Shown here one piece after another: positions 15,572-22,065 of a stretch of 24,678 nt of DNA. The stretch's first letter is position 1. Each line of letters opens with the position of its first letter. The stretch comes from UMGS172 sp045637775. Lineage in GTDB: Bacteria > Bacillota > Clostridia > Oscillospirales > Acutalibacteraceae. The position numbers were made by a program, and so were the translations under genes. Location: contig JAZUAC010000040.1 of the NCBI GenBank assembly GCA_045637775.1, positions 1 through 24,678 of the forward strand. Reading direction: 5' to 3'. Below the pieces are notes generated by a model. That model had not been told where the DNA came from and did no database searches. It saw only the letters and a program-made list of their open reading frames with translations.

Positions 15572-15612
15572 TGAGTCATAATTATGTCACAGAAGATAAT
15601 AGAGGTGTGGTT

Positions 15613-15780
15613 ATGGACGAGAAATTATTGAGATACACATTGAGAGTAGACCGATTGCTGTTCCAAAAATTTAAGTATATTGCAGAATCGGAAGGTCGTT
15701 CAGCAAACAAAGAGATAGAACAGTATATCAAAAAATGCGTAGCGGAATTTGAAAAGGAACACGGCAAGATAGAAGTATAA
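15613..15780 (+). CDS. Arc-like ribbon-helix-helix DNA-binding protein
   Basis: A 55-residue protein. Residues 6-13 (LRYTLRVD) form the DNA-contacting beta strand with alternating polar residues. Residues about 15-27 (LFQKFKYIAESEG) and 30-48 (SANKEIEQYIKKCVAEFEK) form the two helices, the Arc/MetJ-type ribbon-helix-helix fold. The ATG at 15613 is chosen because GAGGTG (15602-15607) lies 5 bases upstream; a longer in-frame reading from 15571 would begin inside the -10 box and is unlikely. It probably autoregulates and represses the divergent SLOG gene through the repeats between them. The stop is followed by one base and then a perfect stem-loop. Confidence 0.85.
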   Translation: MDEKLLRYTLRVDRLLFQKFKYIAESEGRSANKEIEQYIKKCVAEFEKEHGKIEV

Positions 15781-15781
15781 C

Positions 15782-15815
15782 AAATCACCCGACTGAAGTC
15801 TCAGTCGGGTGATTT
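15782..15815. terminator. Bidirectional stem-loop, right border of SLOG/RHH cassette
   Basis: A perfect 15-bp stem, AAATCACCCGACTGA against its complement, over an AGTC loop. It starts two bases after the RHH stop and lies 10 bases from the stop of the - strand oxidoreductase, so it can serve both convergent genes. The T tracts are short on both sides. The outer nine bases match the left-border terminator. Confidence 0.8.
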
Positions 15816-15825
15816 AATGTTTATA

Positions 15826-17376
15826 TTATTTCTGTTCCTCGTGGTATTCTTTTTCGGTGTTGACATTCCAGATGTTAGCTTTGTCGGTTACGCCGTTTAC
15901 AATATTGTTGACCGCTTCAAATGCCGTTGCCATAGAGTGGTCCATGTTGTTGTATCGGTGCTGACCGTTTCGACCTATGCAGTAAAGGTTTTCGTAGGTG
16001 TTGAGGTGGCTTATAATGCTATCCATTTCGGAATAGGTGTCAAAATAAGCGGGGTATGCTTTTTTGATAAGCTCACGGTGACTGTCGAGTACATCATCGC
16101 GATCGATAACACCCATTTTAACGAGCTCGTCAACCGCAAATTGTACAGCATCCTCGTCGGTCATACTCCACAACTCGTCACCCTCACGGCAGAAGTATTC
16201 AAGTCCCACCCAAACGGTGCTTTCGGGGTCTTTCACAAGATAAGGCGACCAGTTGTTAAACACCTGGATTCGACCCAATTTTACCGAGGTGTCCTGAACG
16301 TATATCCAACAGTCGGGAACGATGTTGCCAAGAGTCTTGTAATCTGTCTTGTTCTCAAGGTTGGTCTTTTTGAGCAAAAGTCCTACCGTCATAAAATCGC
16401 GGAAAGGAAGACCTTCTGCGGCGGTTTTGATGTTTTCGGGGACATCGTCACCAAGACCTGCAACAAGCTCATTCACAGGCATTGTTGAAATAACAATATC
16501 GCCGGTTGCCATGTATCGCTTGCCGTCTTTATCGACAAAAACAACACCTTTTATCTCGCCGTTTTCAATTTTGAAATCGGTGACGCGGCAGTTCATCATA
16601 ACCTTCACGCCGTTGGCCTCGGCCTTTTTCAAGGCCAATTCCCAAAGCTGACCCGGGCCGAATTTGGGGTATGAGAAGCTTTCAATAAGCGAGGTTTCGG
16701 TTGCCTTTTTTGATTTGCCGAAAATTTTGCGGAACATATCCTTGATGACGGCGGTGATGGACAAGCCTTTTACGCGCTGTGCACCCCAATCGGCCGAAAT
16801 CTCACTCGGATGTCTGCCCCAAAGCTTTTCGGTATAGCCTTCAAAAAACATGGAGTACAAAACCTTGCCAAAGCGGTTGATGTAAAAGTTTTCAAGCGAA
16901 TCCTCGGGTCGCTTGTGTAATTTTGCACCGAGATACGAAAAGCCCGCCTTAACAGTGGTACAAAAGCCCATGTTCTTTATGGTGTCCCACTTCAGGGTTA
17001 CGGGATAGTCAAAAAAGTGGTTCTTATAGTAAATTCTTGAAATTCGGTCACGCACCAGCATGACTTCATCGGTCACTTCGGGGTCGGGTCCCTCGTCTGC
17101 AAACTCTTTTTTGCGGTCAAAGGCAATGTCATCTTTAGAGGGAGAACCCTGTAAAGGCAACGTTTCCTGCCACCATTCAACAACGCGTTTGTCTTTTGAG
17201 AAGAAACGGTGGCCTCCGATGTCCATGCGGTTGCCGTTGTATTTAACGGTTTGTGAAATACCGCCTACACGGTCGGTTGCTTCCAAAACCACTATTTTAT
17301 ATTCACCTGATTTTGATAATTCATAAGCGGCAGTAATTCCTGCAGGACCTGCACCTATTATTATAATTGTTTTCAC
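15826..17376 (-). CDS. NAD(P)/FAD-dependent oxidoreductase (amine oxidase / UDP-galactopyranose mutase-like)
   Basis: The 516-residue protein opens with a Rossmann FAD-binding fold: IIIGAGPAGITAAYEL at residues 5-20, then a Glu at the end of strand 2 (VLEATDRVGG) and GGHRFFSKD. A second FAD-contacting segment is at the C-terminus (YCIGRNGQHRYNNMDHSMATAF). This layout is shared by UDP-galactopyranose mutase-like and protoporphyrinogen/amine oxidase-like enzymes, and proteins of exactly this type often sit beside GtrA and glycosyltransferases. Here gtrA overlaps its start by four bases (ATGA), so a role in modifying a polyprenyl-linked sugar or surface polysaccharide is likely. The substrate is not deducible. 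Confidence 0.85.
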   Translation of the reverse strand: MKTIIIIGAGPAGITAAYELSKSGEYKIVVLEATDRVGGISQTVKYNGNRMDIGGHRFFSKDKRVVEWWQETLPLQGSPSKDDIAFDRKKEFADEGPDPEVTDEVMLVRDRISRIYYKNHFFDYPVTLKWDTIKNMGFCTTVKAGFSYLGAKLHKRPEDSLENFYINRFGKVLYSMFFEGYTEKLWGRHPSEISADWGAQRVKGLSITAVIKDMFRKIFGKSKKATETSLIESFSYPKFGPGQLWELALKKAEANGVKVMMNCRVTDFKIENGEIKGVVFVDKDGKRYMATGDIVISTMPVNELVAGLGDDVPENIKTAAEGLPFRDFMTVGLLLKKTNLENKTDYKTLGNIVPDCWIYVQDTSVKLGRIQVFNNWSPYLVKDPESTVWVGLEYFCREGDELWSMTDEDAVQFAVDELVKMGVIDRDDVLDSHRELIKKAYPAYFDTYSEMDSIISHLNTYENLYCIGRNGQHRYNNMDHSMATAFEAVNNIVNGVTDKANIWNVNTEKEYHEEQK

Positions 17377-17831
17377 TTTTTGTCACGCTTTCTGTAAAGT
17401 AGAATTTTTTTTGAACCGAAATTCCAGAGGAGTACTATTGCAGTTGTGATGATTTTTGAGACCATGTAGTGAATGCCCAAGGCCTTGTCAAACAACAGCA
17501 TGAAAAGCTCGGTCCAGCCTAATCCCATCAACCCCGTTGTGAGGTAAATGGAAAATTGTGATGTGCGGCTGCTGTTTTCAATTTTTGTGAACACAAAAAG
17601 GCTTGAAAATATGTAGTTCACCAAAAGTCCGCATATAAAAGCAAGGGCAATCGAAACATATTTATGGATGTTGATAATATCATAGAAAAACCAAAGCGCC
17701 GTCCAATCGACAACGCTTGCCAAACCGCCTACAAAGAGATAGCGAAAAAATTGAACAAACGAGTCATAGGTTTCTTCCACGAACAAAGCTTTGAATTTTC
17801 TTTGCTTTATAAGTGTTAACAGATTGTGCAT
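17373..17831 (-). CDS. GtrA family membrane protein
   Basis: GtrA-like proteins are small four-helix membrane proteins thought to flip or help transfer polyprenyl-phosphate-linked sugars. The 152-residue protein has four hydrophobic segments at about residues 29-50, 55-80, 92-118 and 122-142, and the family's FVGGLASVVDWTALWFFYD opening. AAAGGATG lies just upstream of the ATG. It is the first gene of a two-gene - strand operon with the FAD oxidoreductase and is divergent from the TtcA-like gene. No glycosyltransferase lies in the window. Confidence 0.9.
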   Translation of the reverse strand: MHNLLTLIKQRKFKALFVEETYDSFVQFFRYLFVGGLASVVDWTALWFFYDIINIHKYVSIALAFICGLLVNYIFSSLFVFTKIENSSRTSQFSIYLTTGLMGLGWTELFMLLFDKALGIHYMVSKIITTAIVLLWNFGSKKILLYRKRDKK

Positions 17832-17869
17832 TCTTACATCCTTTCAGAAACTCGAAAAATATTGTAATT

Positions 17870-17875
17870 ATTATA
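17870..17875 (-). promoter_or_regulatory. Possible -10 box for the gtrA operon
   Basis: A consensus TATAAT on the - strand 39 bases before the gtrA ATG. The hexamer 17 bases upstream of it (TACCAT) is a poor -35, so only the -10 is supported. Confidence 0.35.
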
Positions 17876-17936
17876 GCACAACTTCCAACGATATGGTAGA
17901 ATAAATTGTAAATAAAACAAATTTTCCGAGGTGTTT

Positions 17937-18647
17937 ATGCAGAAAATTTTAAAAACCGTACGTCAAGCGGTGCAAAAATACGACATGATAGCCGAAGGCG
18001 ACAAAATTGCAGTGGGAATTTCGGGCGGGAAGGATTCGCTTGTGTTACTTTTAGCTTTGAATGAACTGTCAAAATTTTATCCCAAAAGATTTTCGTTTGT
18101 GGGAATTACAGTTGACCAAAGATTTGAGGGGACAGACGGTGATTTTACCGAAATCGCAACATTTTGTGCTCAGCGCGGGATAGAATATAGTGTTGAGAAA
18201 ACGGATATTTGGGAGATAGTTTTCAAAGAGCGCGAAGAGAACAATCCCTGCAGTCTTTGTTCAAGATTGCGGAAAGGTGCTTTGTATGAAGCGGCAAAGT
18301 CGCTTGGTTGTAACAAGGTTGCTTTGGGACACCATATGGACGATGCGGCTGCCACGTTTTATATGAACCTTCTGAACAACGGAACCTTGGGGAGCTTTAG
18401 TCCGGTTACCGAGTTACCTGACAAGGGAGTAACTGTGATAAGACCCATGTGTCTTACCGGTGAAAGGGATATTGTTCACGTTGCTAAGCTGAAAAATTTG
18501 CCGATAGTAGAAAGCCGTTGCTCGGTTAACGGTGAGACCGAAAGGGCGCATATCGAGTCGGTAATGAAGACACTCGGCAACGATTACAAGAACATTAAAG
18601 AAAAGGCTGTGGGCGCTTTGCAAAGGGCACACCTTTGCGGATGGTAA
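17937..18647 (+). CDS. TtcA-like tRNA 2-thiocytidine biosynthesis family protein
   Basis: PP-loop ATPases of the TtcA group activate a tRNA base and insert sulfur using an Fe-S cluster. The 236-residue protein has the PP-loop SGGKDS at residues 29-34, the cysteine pair CSLC (105 and 108), GHHMDDAA, and a further Cys195 in ESRCSVNG, i.e. the three cysteines expected to hold the cluster. ATG at 17937 is preferred over a GTG at 17931 because GAGGTG overlaps the latter and serves as ribosome binding site. It stands alone between the gtrA operon and a regulator remnant. Whether it acts on C32 as in E. coli TtcA or on another position is not certain. Confidence 0.88.
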   Translation: MQKILKTVRQAVQKYDMIAEGDKIAVGISGGKDSLVLLLALNELSKFYPKRFSFVGITVDQRFEGTDGDFTEIATFCAQRGIEYSVEKTDIWEIVFKEREENNPCSLCSRLRKGALYEAAKSLGCNKVALGHHMDDAAATFYMNLLNNGTLGSFSPVTELPDKGVTVIRPMCLTGERDIVHVAKLKNLPIVESRCSVNGETERAHIESVMKTLGNDYKNIKEKAVGALQRAHLCGW

Positions 18648-18684
18648 ACTCTACTTTTGAGAGAGCTGCGGTGAAGTACGGCGA

Positions 18685-18714
18685 TTGATTGCGTGTAAAC
18701 TGTTAATGTATAAT
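18685..18714 (+). promoter_or_regulatory. Possible promoter before the XRE remnant
   Basis: TTGATT (18685-18690), 18-base spacer, and consensus TATAAT (18709-18714), 22 bases before the AGG-type ribosome binding site of the remnant. The expression signals of the original regulator appear intact. Confidence 0.5.
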
Positions 18715-18736
18715 TGTCGTAAAAGGAGTGGTCGCC

Positions 18737-18865
18737 ATGAAGGATTATTCATTTGGAAACAACATTTATGAATTAAGAAATGCACGCCGCTTGTCGCAAA
18801 AAGCCCTTGGGTCGTTGCTTTGGGTAATAAAAAGTGAGGAAGTGATGATAGCAAAGGTTATTTAA
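18737..18865 (+). pseudogene. Truncated XRE-family HTH regulator remnant (42 residues)
   Basis: The frame opens after AAAGGAG with MKDYSFGNNIYELRN followed by ARRLSQKALGSLL, which is the first part of a Cro/C1-type HTH. The normal continuation of such regulators is a G-V-x-NKAVSKWE recognition helix. Here the bases read GGGTAATAAAAAGTGAG, which in another frame gives LGNKK then stop. This looks like a small deletion or frameshift in the recognition helix, and no later domain remains. In frame it ends after 42 residues, at 18865, overlapping the end of the convergent membrane-protein gene. It could still be expressed as a peptide but is unlikely to bind DNA. Confidence 0.65.
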
Positions 18866-19062
18866 GCGCAGTTGCGGTCGTCACTGTAGCGGTGATGTGT
18901 TTCGTGACGATAGGTGTTGCGTTTGGCATAGGAAGACTTTACCTTGCGCTTTACAAAATCGATAATACGGTCTTCAAATTTTATGAGCTTCTTTTCATTA
19001 AAAAGACCCCAGATAATAAATACGGCAACTGCAATTTCTAAAATGGTTTGAAGTATAAACAT
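18862..19062 (-). CDS. Small single-pass membrane protein under SOS (LexA) control
   Basis: A 66-residue protein. Residues 3-21 (ILQTILEIAVAVFIIWGLF) form one membrane helix. The rest is a positively charged, probably cytoplasmic tail (KKLIKFEDRIIDFVKRKVKSS and a His/Arg-rich end). The ATG at 19062 is chosen over an ORF extension to 19143 because AAAGGAG lies 9 bases upstream and because the LexA-type box and promoter occupy the extension. The promoter is near consensus and the box covers the likely transcription start. Small membrane proteins induced by the SOS response inhibit cell division in several bacteria (YneA in B. subtilis, SidA in Caulobacter), but I see no LysM domain and cannot claim homology. 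Function is inferred from regulation only. Confidence 0.7.
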   Translation of the reverse strand: MFILQTILEIAVAVFIIWGLFNEKKLIKFEDRIIDFVKRKVKSSYAKRNTYRHETHHRYSDDRNCA

Positions 19063-19080
19063 AACTCTTGTCTCCTTTGC

Positions 19081-19094
19081 CGAACATTTGTTCG
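19081..19094. promoter_or_regulatory. LexA-type SOS box
   Basis: CGAACATTTGTTCG is a GAAC-N4-GTTC dyad flanked by C and G, the core of the LexA/DinR box of Firmicutes (the flanking pattern CGAAC...GTTCG is exact; the centre departs at one position from the B. subtilis consensus RNRY). It lies 8 bases downstream of the -10 box of the - strand gene, where a bound repressor would block initiation. Confidence 0.8.
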
Positions 19095-19102
19095 GTATCT
19101 TT

Positions 19103-19131
19103 ATTTTAACATGTTGTGAGTGGTTTGTCAA
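19103..19131 (-). promoter_or_regulatory. Strong promoter of the SOS small-protein gene
   Basis: On the - strand: perfect TTGACA (19131-19126), 17-base spacer, TAAAAT (19108-19103). A near-consensus promoter next to a repressor site is the usual layout for a tightly repressed damage-inducible gene. Confidence 0.8.
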
Positions 19132-19297
19132 GGCTTTTTTCAACCTTGTATCTATATTTTAGCACGGGTATAGTCCCAATAACGGGACTTTAATCGCCCT
19201 GATAAAACTTTTTTCAAAAAAATAAAAAAATTATAAAATGGGATTTGTTATTTTGCAAAAAATGTTGCGATTTTATGCTTATTTTCACAATGAAATA

Positions 19298-19326
19298 TTG
19301 ATATTTGAGCGCAAAAAAAGTATAAT
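19298..19326 (+). promoter_or_regulatory. murD promoter
   Basis: TTGATA (19298-19303), a 17-base spacer and consensus TATAAT (19321-19326), about 65 bases before the murD ATG. Confidence 0.75.
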
Positions 19327-19329
19327 AAC

Positions 19330-19347
19330 TATGTATACATATGTACA
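19330..19347. promoter_or_regulatory. Overlapping palindromes at the murD transcription start
   Basis: TATGTATACATA (19330-19341) and TACATATGTA (19336-19345) are two interlocked perfect palindromes placed over the expected +1 of the murD promoter, ending TACA. TACAnnTGTA is the form of BlaI/MecI-type and some GntR-type operators. The regulator, if any, is not in the window. Confidence 0.4.
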
Positions 19348-19390
19348 AAGATTGTTTTGAGTAGATTGACATATAAAGGAGTCGTGAATT

Positions 19391-20773
19391 ATGGACTGCA
19401 AACAGTTTTTTGAACAGATTTCCGGTAAGCGTATTGCCATGTGCGGTATTGGTGTAAGCAACACACCGCTTATCGAAAAGTTTTTGAAAATGGGCGCGCG
19501 TGTTGTTGCCTGCGACCGCAGAACGCGTGAACAGATAGGCGCATTGGCAGATACTCTTGAGGCTCAAGGTGCAGAGCTTCGTTTGGGCGACGATTATCTT
19601 GAGAGTTTAGAGGTCGATATGATATTCCGCACACCGGGTATGCAGTTTGACCTTCCCGAGCTTAAAAAGGCAAGAGCCAACGGTATTGTTGTCACAAGTG
19701 AGATGGAGGTCTTCTTTGACCTTTGTCCTGCAACCATTTTTGCTGTAACGGGTTCGGACGGTAAGACCACCACCACCACACTTATTTCCGAGATGCTTAA
19801 AACCGAGGGCAAAAATGTTTTTGTCGGCGGCAATATCGGAACACCGCTTTTGCCCGAAATCGAGAAAATGACTAAAGACGATTTTGTTGTTGTCGAGTTG
19901 TCGTCATTTCAGCTTATTTCCATGCGCAAGGGTCCCGATGTTGCGGTTGTTACCAATGTTGCTCCTAACCATCTCGATGTTCATAAGGACATGGATGAGT
20001 ATGTTGGCGCTAAGAAGAACATTTTGTTGCATCAGAATGCTTTTTCACGTTCGGTGCTTAATGCCGATAATGAGATAACCAAGGGATTTTCGACCGATGT
20101 ACGCGGTCAGAAGCTCTACTTCTCTATGAAAAAGGCGGTCAAAAACGGTGCATGGTTGAGCGAGGACGGTTATCTCAATCTGTCCTATCGCGGAATCTCG
20201 GTTCCTCTGTTGCACAAGGACGATATCACCATTTTAGGTGACCATAATGTTGAAAACTACCTCGCTGCAATTTCAGCGGTTTGGGGTTATGTTGGCGCTG
20301 ACAGTATTGTCAAGGTCGCTCACGAATTCCGCGGTGTTGAGCACCGTATCGAGTTTGTACGTGAGGTTCAGGGTGTAAGATACTATAACGACTCTATTGC
20401 GTCGAGCCCCACAAGAACAATTGCCTGTCTTAAGGCATTCAAGGAAAAGGTTATTTTGCTTGCAGGTGGTTACGATAAGCATATTCCGTTTGAGCCTATG
20501 GCACCTTATGTTACCGAAAAGGTAAAGCTGCTTATACTCAACGGACCTACTGCCGACAAGATTGAGGCGGCGATCAAATCCGATGCGAGTTATAAAGTCA
20601 ATAATCCTCAGATAATTCGCGTTAATAACTTCCAAGAGGCGGTTATGGTGGCTCACCAAATGGCAGTGCCGGGTGACATTGTTGCTTTGAGTCCTGCGTG
20701 TGCAAGCTTTGACGCCTACCCCAATTTCGTTGCACGCGGCAAGCACTTCAAGGAACTTGTCAATAAACTTTAA
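19391..20773 (+). CDS. murD: UDP-N-acetylmuramoylalanine--D-glutamate ligase
   Basis: MurD adds D-glutamate to UDP-MurNAc-L-Ala in the cytoplasm during peptidoglycan precursor synthesis. The 460 residues match the family. The N-terminal Rossmann domain has AMCGIGVSN and FRTPGM. The central ATPase has the P-loop TGSDGKTTTT (Gly121, Lys125), GGNIGTPLL, VELSSFQL and NVAPNHLDVH. The C-terminal domain has FRGVEHRIEFV, YYNDSIASSPTRT, LLAGGYDKHI and the SPACASFDAYPNFVARGKHF ending. AAAGGAG lies 9 bases before the ATG. It has its own promoter and is not in a dcw-type cluster here; the following genes are peptidases. Confidence 0.97.
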   Translation: MDCKQFFEQISGKRIAMCGIGVSNTPLIEKFLKMGARVVACDRRTREQIGALADTLEAQGAELRLGDDYLESLEVDMIFRTPGMQFDLPELKKARANGIVVTSEMEVFFDLCPATIFAVTGSDGKTTTTTLISEMLKTEGKNVFVGGNIGTPLLPEIEKMTKDDFVVVELSSFQLISMRKGPDVAVVTNVAPNHLDVHKDMDEYVGAKKNILLHQNAFSRSVLNADNEITKGFSTDVRGQKLYFSMKKAVKNGAWLSEDGYLNLSYRGISVPLLHKDDITILGDHNVENYLAAISAVWGYVGADSIVKVAHEFRGVEHRIEFVREVQGVRYYNDSIASSPTRTIACLKAFKEKVILLAGGYDKHIPFEPMAPYVTEKVKLLILNGPTADKIEAAIKSDASYKVNNPQIIRVNNFQEAVMVAHQMAVPGDIVALSPACASFDAYPNFVARGKHFKELVNKL

Positions 20774-20780
20774 ACAAAAA

Positions 20781-20833
20781 AGCCTCCCTTGTCTGAAGGG
20801 AGGGTGACCGTCGCAGACGGTGGAAGGATTCAC
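20781..20833 (+). repeat. Half-copy of a palindromic repeat after murD
   Basis: CCTCCCTT pairs with AAGGGAGG (5-base loop), followed by a second small hairpin (ACCGTC, GCA, GACGGT) and GGAAGGATTCAC. The two-hairpin layout matches each arm of the 150-bp element at 21875-22024 in type though not in exact sequence. Such AGCCT(T)CCC-headed repeats are typical dispersed elements of gut Clostridia. It has no T tract. Confidence 0.6.
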
Positions 20834-20862
20834 AAGTCTTGCGTGGTCTTAACGGAGATATT

Positions 20863-21864
20863 ATGGAATATTTAAAACAAATGTTAAAAGAACTTTCAGA
20901 GGCCGATGGGCTTTCGGGAGTTTATGATGCAGTGGCGATAGCCGAAAGCTATCTTTCAAAATATGCAGTTGTGCGCCGCGAGGGAAACAACCTCATAGGC
21001 GAGATAAAGGGCAAGACCGATTATACCGTTATGCTCGATGCTCATATTGATGAGATCGGTTTGGTAGTGACATCGGTCAACAACGGCTTTTTAAAGGTTT
21101 CCAATGTCGGCGGTATCGACCGCAGAATGTTGGCAGGCATGAAGGTTACTGTTCACGGCAAAGAGAAGGTGAGAGGTGTTTTTTGCAGTACACCGCCGCA
21201 TCTTGATAAGTCGGATAATGTTAAAAACATTGAGGATATGTATATCGACACGGGTCTTGGCGACAAGGCAAGCGACCTTGTATCGGTTGGCGACCGTATA
21301 ACCTTTGAACAGAGCTTTGAATCCTTGATGGGAACAAAGGTCACGGGTAAGGCTTTGGACAATCGAGCAGGATGTGTTGCACTTATCCGTTGTGCCGAAC
21401 TGCTTAAAGGAAAAGAACTGCCCTGCAATGTTCTGATCCTTTTGAGCGATGCCGAGGAAATAGGTGGAATGGGTGCCAAAACCAAAGCATTTGCAAATTT
21501 CCCCGATGAAGCCGTGGCGGTCGATGTCAGTTTTGGTAACGCCCCCGATATTGAGTCTGAAAAGACCGGCACTTTGGGTGACGGTGCAATGCTTGGAATT
21601 TCACCGCTTTTGTCAAAGTGTGTGACCGACGGCTTGAAGAATGCCGCCCAAAATGGTGGCTACAAGTTCCAATACGAGGTTATGGGTGGTAAAACGGGTA
21701 CAAATGCCGACCACATCGCGTTGACCCGTTCGGGTGTCAAAACAGGGCTTTTGTCAATACCGCTTCGCAATATGCACACCCCTGTCGAGGTGGTTGATAT
21801 TGCCGATGTCGAGTCGGTAGCCAACATTTTGGCAGAGTATATTTTTGCAAAACAATCAGTCTAA
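20863..21864 (+). CDS. M42 family metallopeptidase (first copy)
   Basis: M42 (glutamyl aminopeptidase/TET/endoglucanase-M-like) enzymes are cytosolic di-metal aminopeptidases that form dodecameric shells. The 333-residue product has metal ligands in LDAHIDEIG, ALDNRAGC and DAEEIGGMGA, the VDVSFG segment, and the late RNMHTP histidine. ATG 20863 is chosen over an upstream TTG (20839) because GGAG lies 5 bases before it and the upstream bases adjoin the repeat. It forms a tandem with a second M42 gene 200 bases downstream, so the two may assemble as a hetero-complex. Confidence 0.93.
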   Translation: MEYLKQMLKELSEADGLSGVYDAVAIAESYLSKYAVVRREGNNLIGEIKGKTDYTVMLDAHIDEIGLVVTSVNNGFLKVSNVGGIDRRMLAGMKVTVHGKEKVRGVFCSTPPHLDKSDNVKNIEDMYIDTGLGDKASDLVSVGDRITFEQSFESLMGTKVTGKALDNRAGCVALIRCAELLKGKELPCNVLILLSDAEEIGGMGAKTKAFANFPDEAVAVDVSFGNAPDIESEKTGTLGDGAMLGISPLLSKCVTDGLKNAAQNGGYKFQYEVMGGKTGTNADHIALTRSGVKTGLLSIPLRNMHTPVEVVDIADVESVANILAEYIFAKQSV

Positions 21865-21874
21865 TTCGGTCTTT

Positions 21875-22024
21875 AGCCTTCCCCGGTGGGGGAAGGGGGA
21901 CCGACGCGAAGCGTTGGTGGATGAGGCGTTGGCTTTGTCATAATTTAATGGATATGACACGAGGATATTTAACTACTCATCCGTCACGGCGTTGCCGTGC
22001 CACCTTCCCTCGCAAGGGAAGGCT
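21875..22024. mobile_element. MITE-like palindromic element between the two M42 genes
   Basis: A 150-bp element with imperfect inverted ends: the left begins AGCCTTCCCC and the right, read in reverse, begins AGCCTTCCCT. Each arm folds into a CCTTCCC/GGGAAGG hairpin, then a second hairpin (CGACGC-gaa-GCGTTG left; CACGGC-gtt-GCCGTG right), then GGATGAG. The centre has GTCATA...TATGAC. No gene is encoded. This is the architecture of a non-autonomous miniature element; the right arm abuts the second peptidase's leader. Confidence 0.75.
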
Positions 22025-22065
22025 TACCAACTTTAAGTGAAAATTTTCATACTACGGAGAAAAAT

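Larger units (their letters stand above)
15512..15586. promoter_or_regulatory. Shared operator region between SLOG and RHH genes
   Basis: Two adjacent perfect 11-base direct repeats GCGTCATTATA (15512-15522 and 15523-15533), an inverted TGACGC (15549-15554) and a perfect palindrome CATAATTATG (15577-15586) overlap both -10/-35 regions. Tandem short repeats overlapping facing promoters are typical operators for ribbon-helix-helix repressors, and such a protein is encoded immediately to the right. Binding is inferred. Confidence 0.6.

Noticed and set aside
15571..15612. N-terminal extension of the RHH protein
   Set aside because: It would begin inside the promoter -10 box; ATG 15613 has a good ribosome binding site and gives a normal Arc-like length.
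15817..16488. + strand reading frame opposite the FAD oxidoreductase
   Set aside because: The - strand frame carries clear FAD motifs; this frame is only its complement.
19172..19189. Small AGTCCC/GGGACT hairpin upstream of the SOS gene promoter
   Set aside because: Only six base pairs and no T tract or link to a gene end; could be chance.
21997..22065. N-terminal extension of the second M42 peptidase
   Set aside because: It translates the MITE arm; ATG 22066 has GGAG at the right distance.
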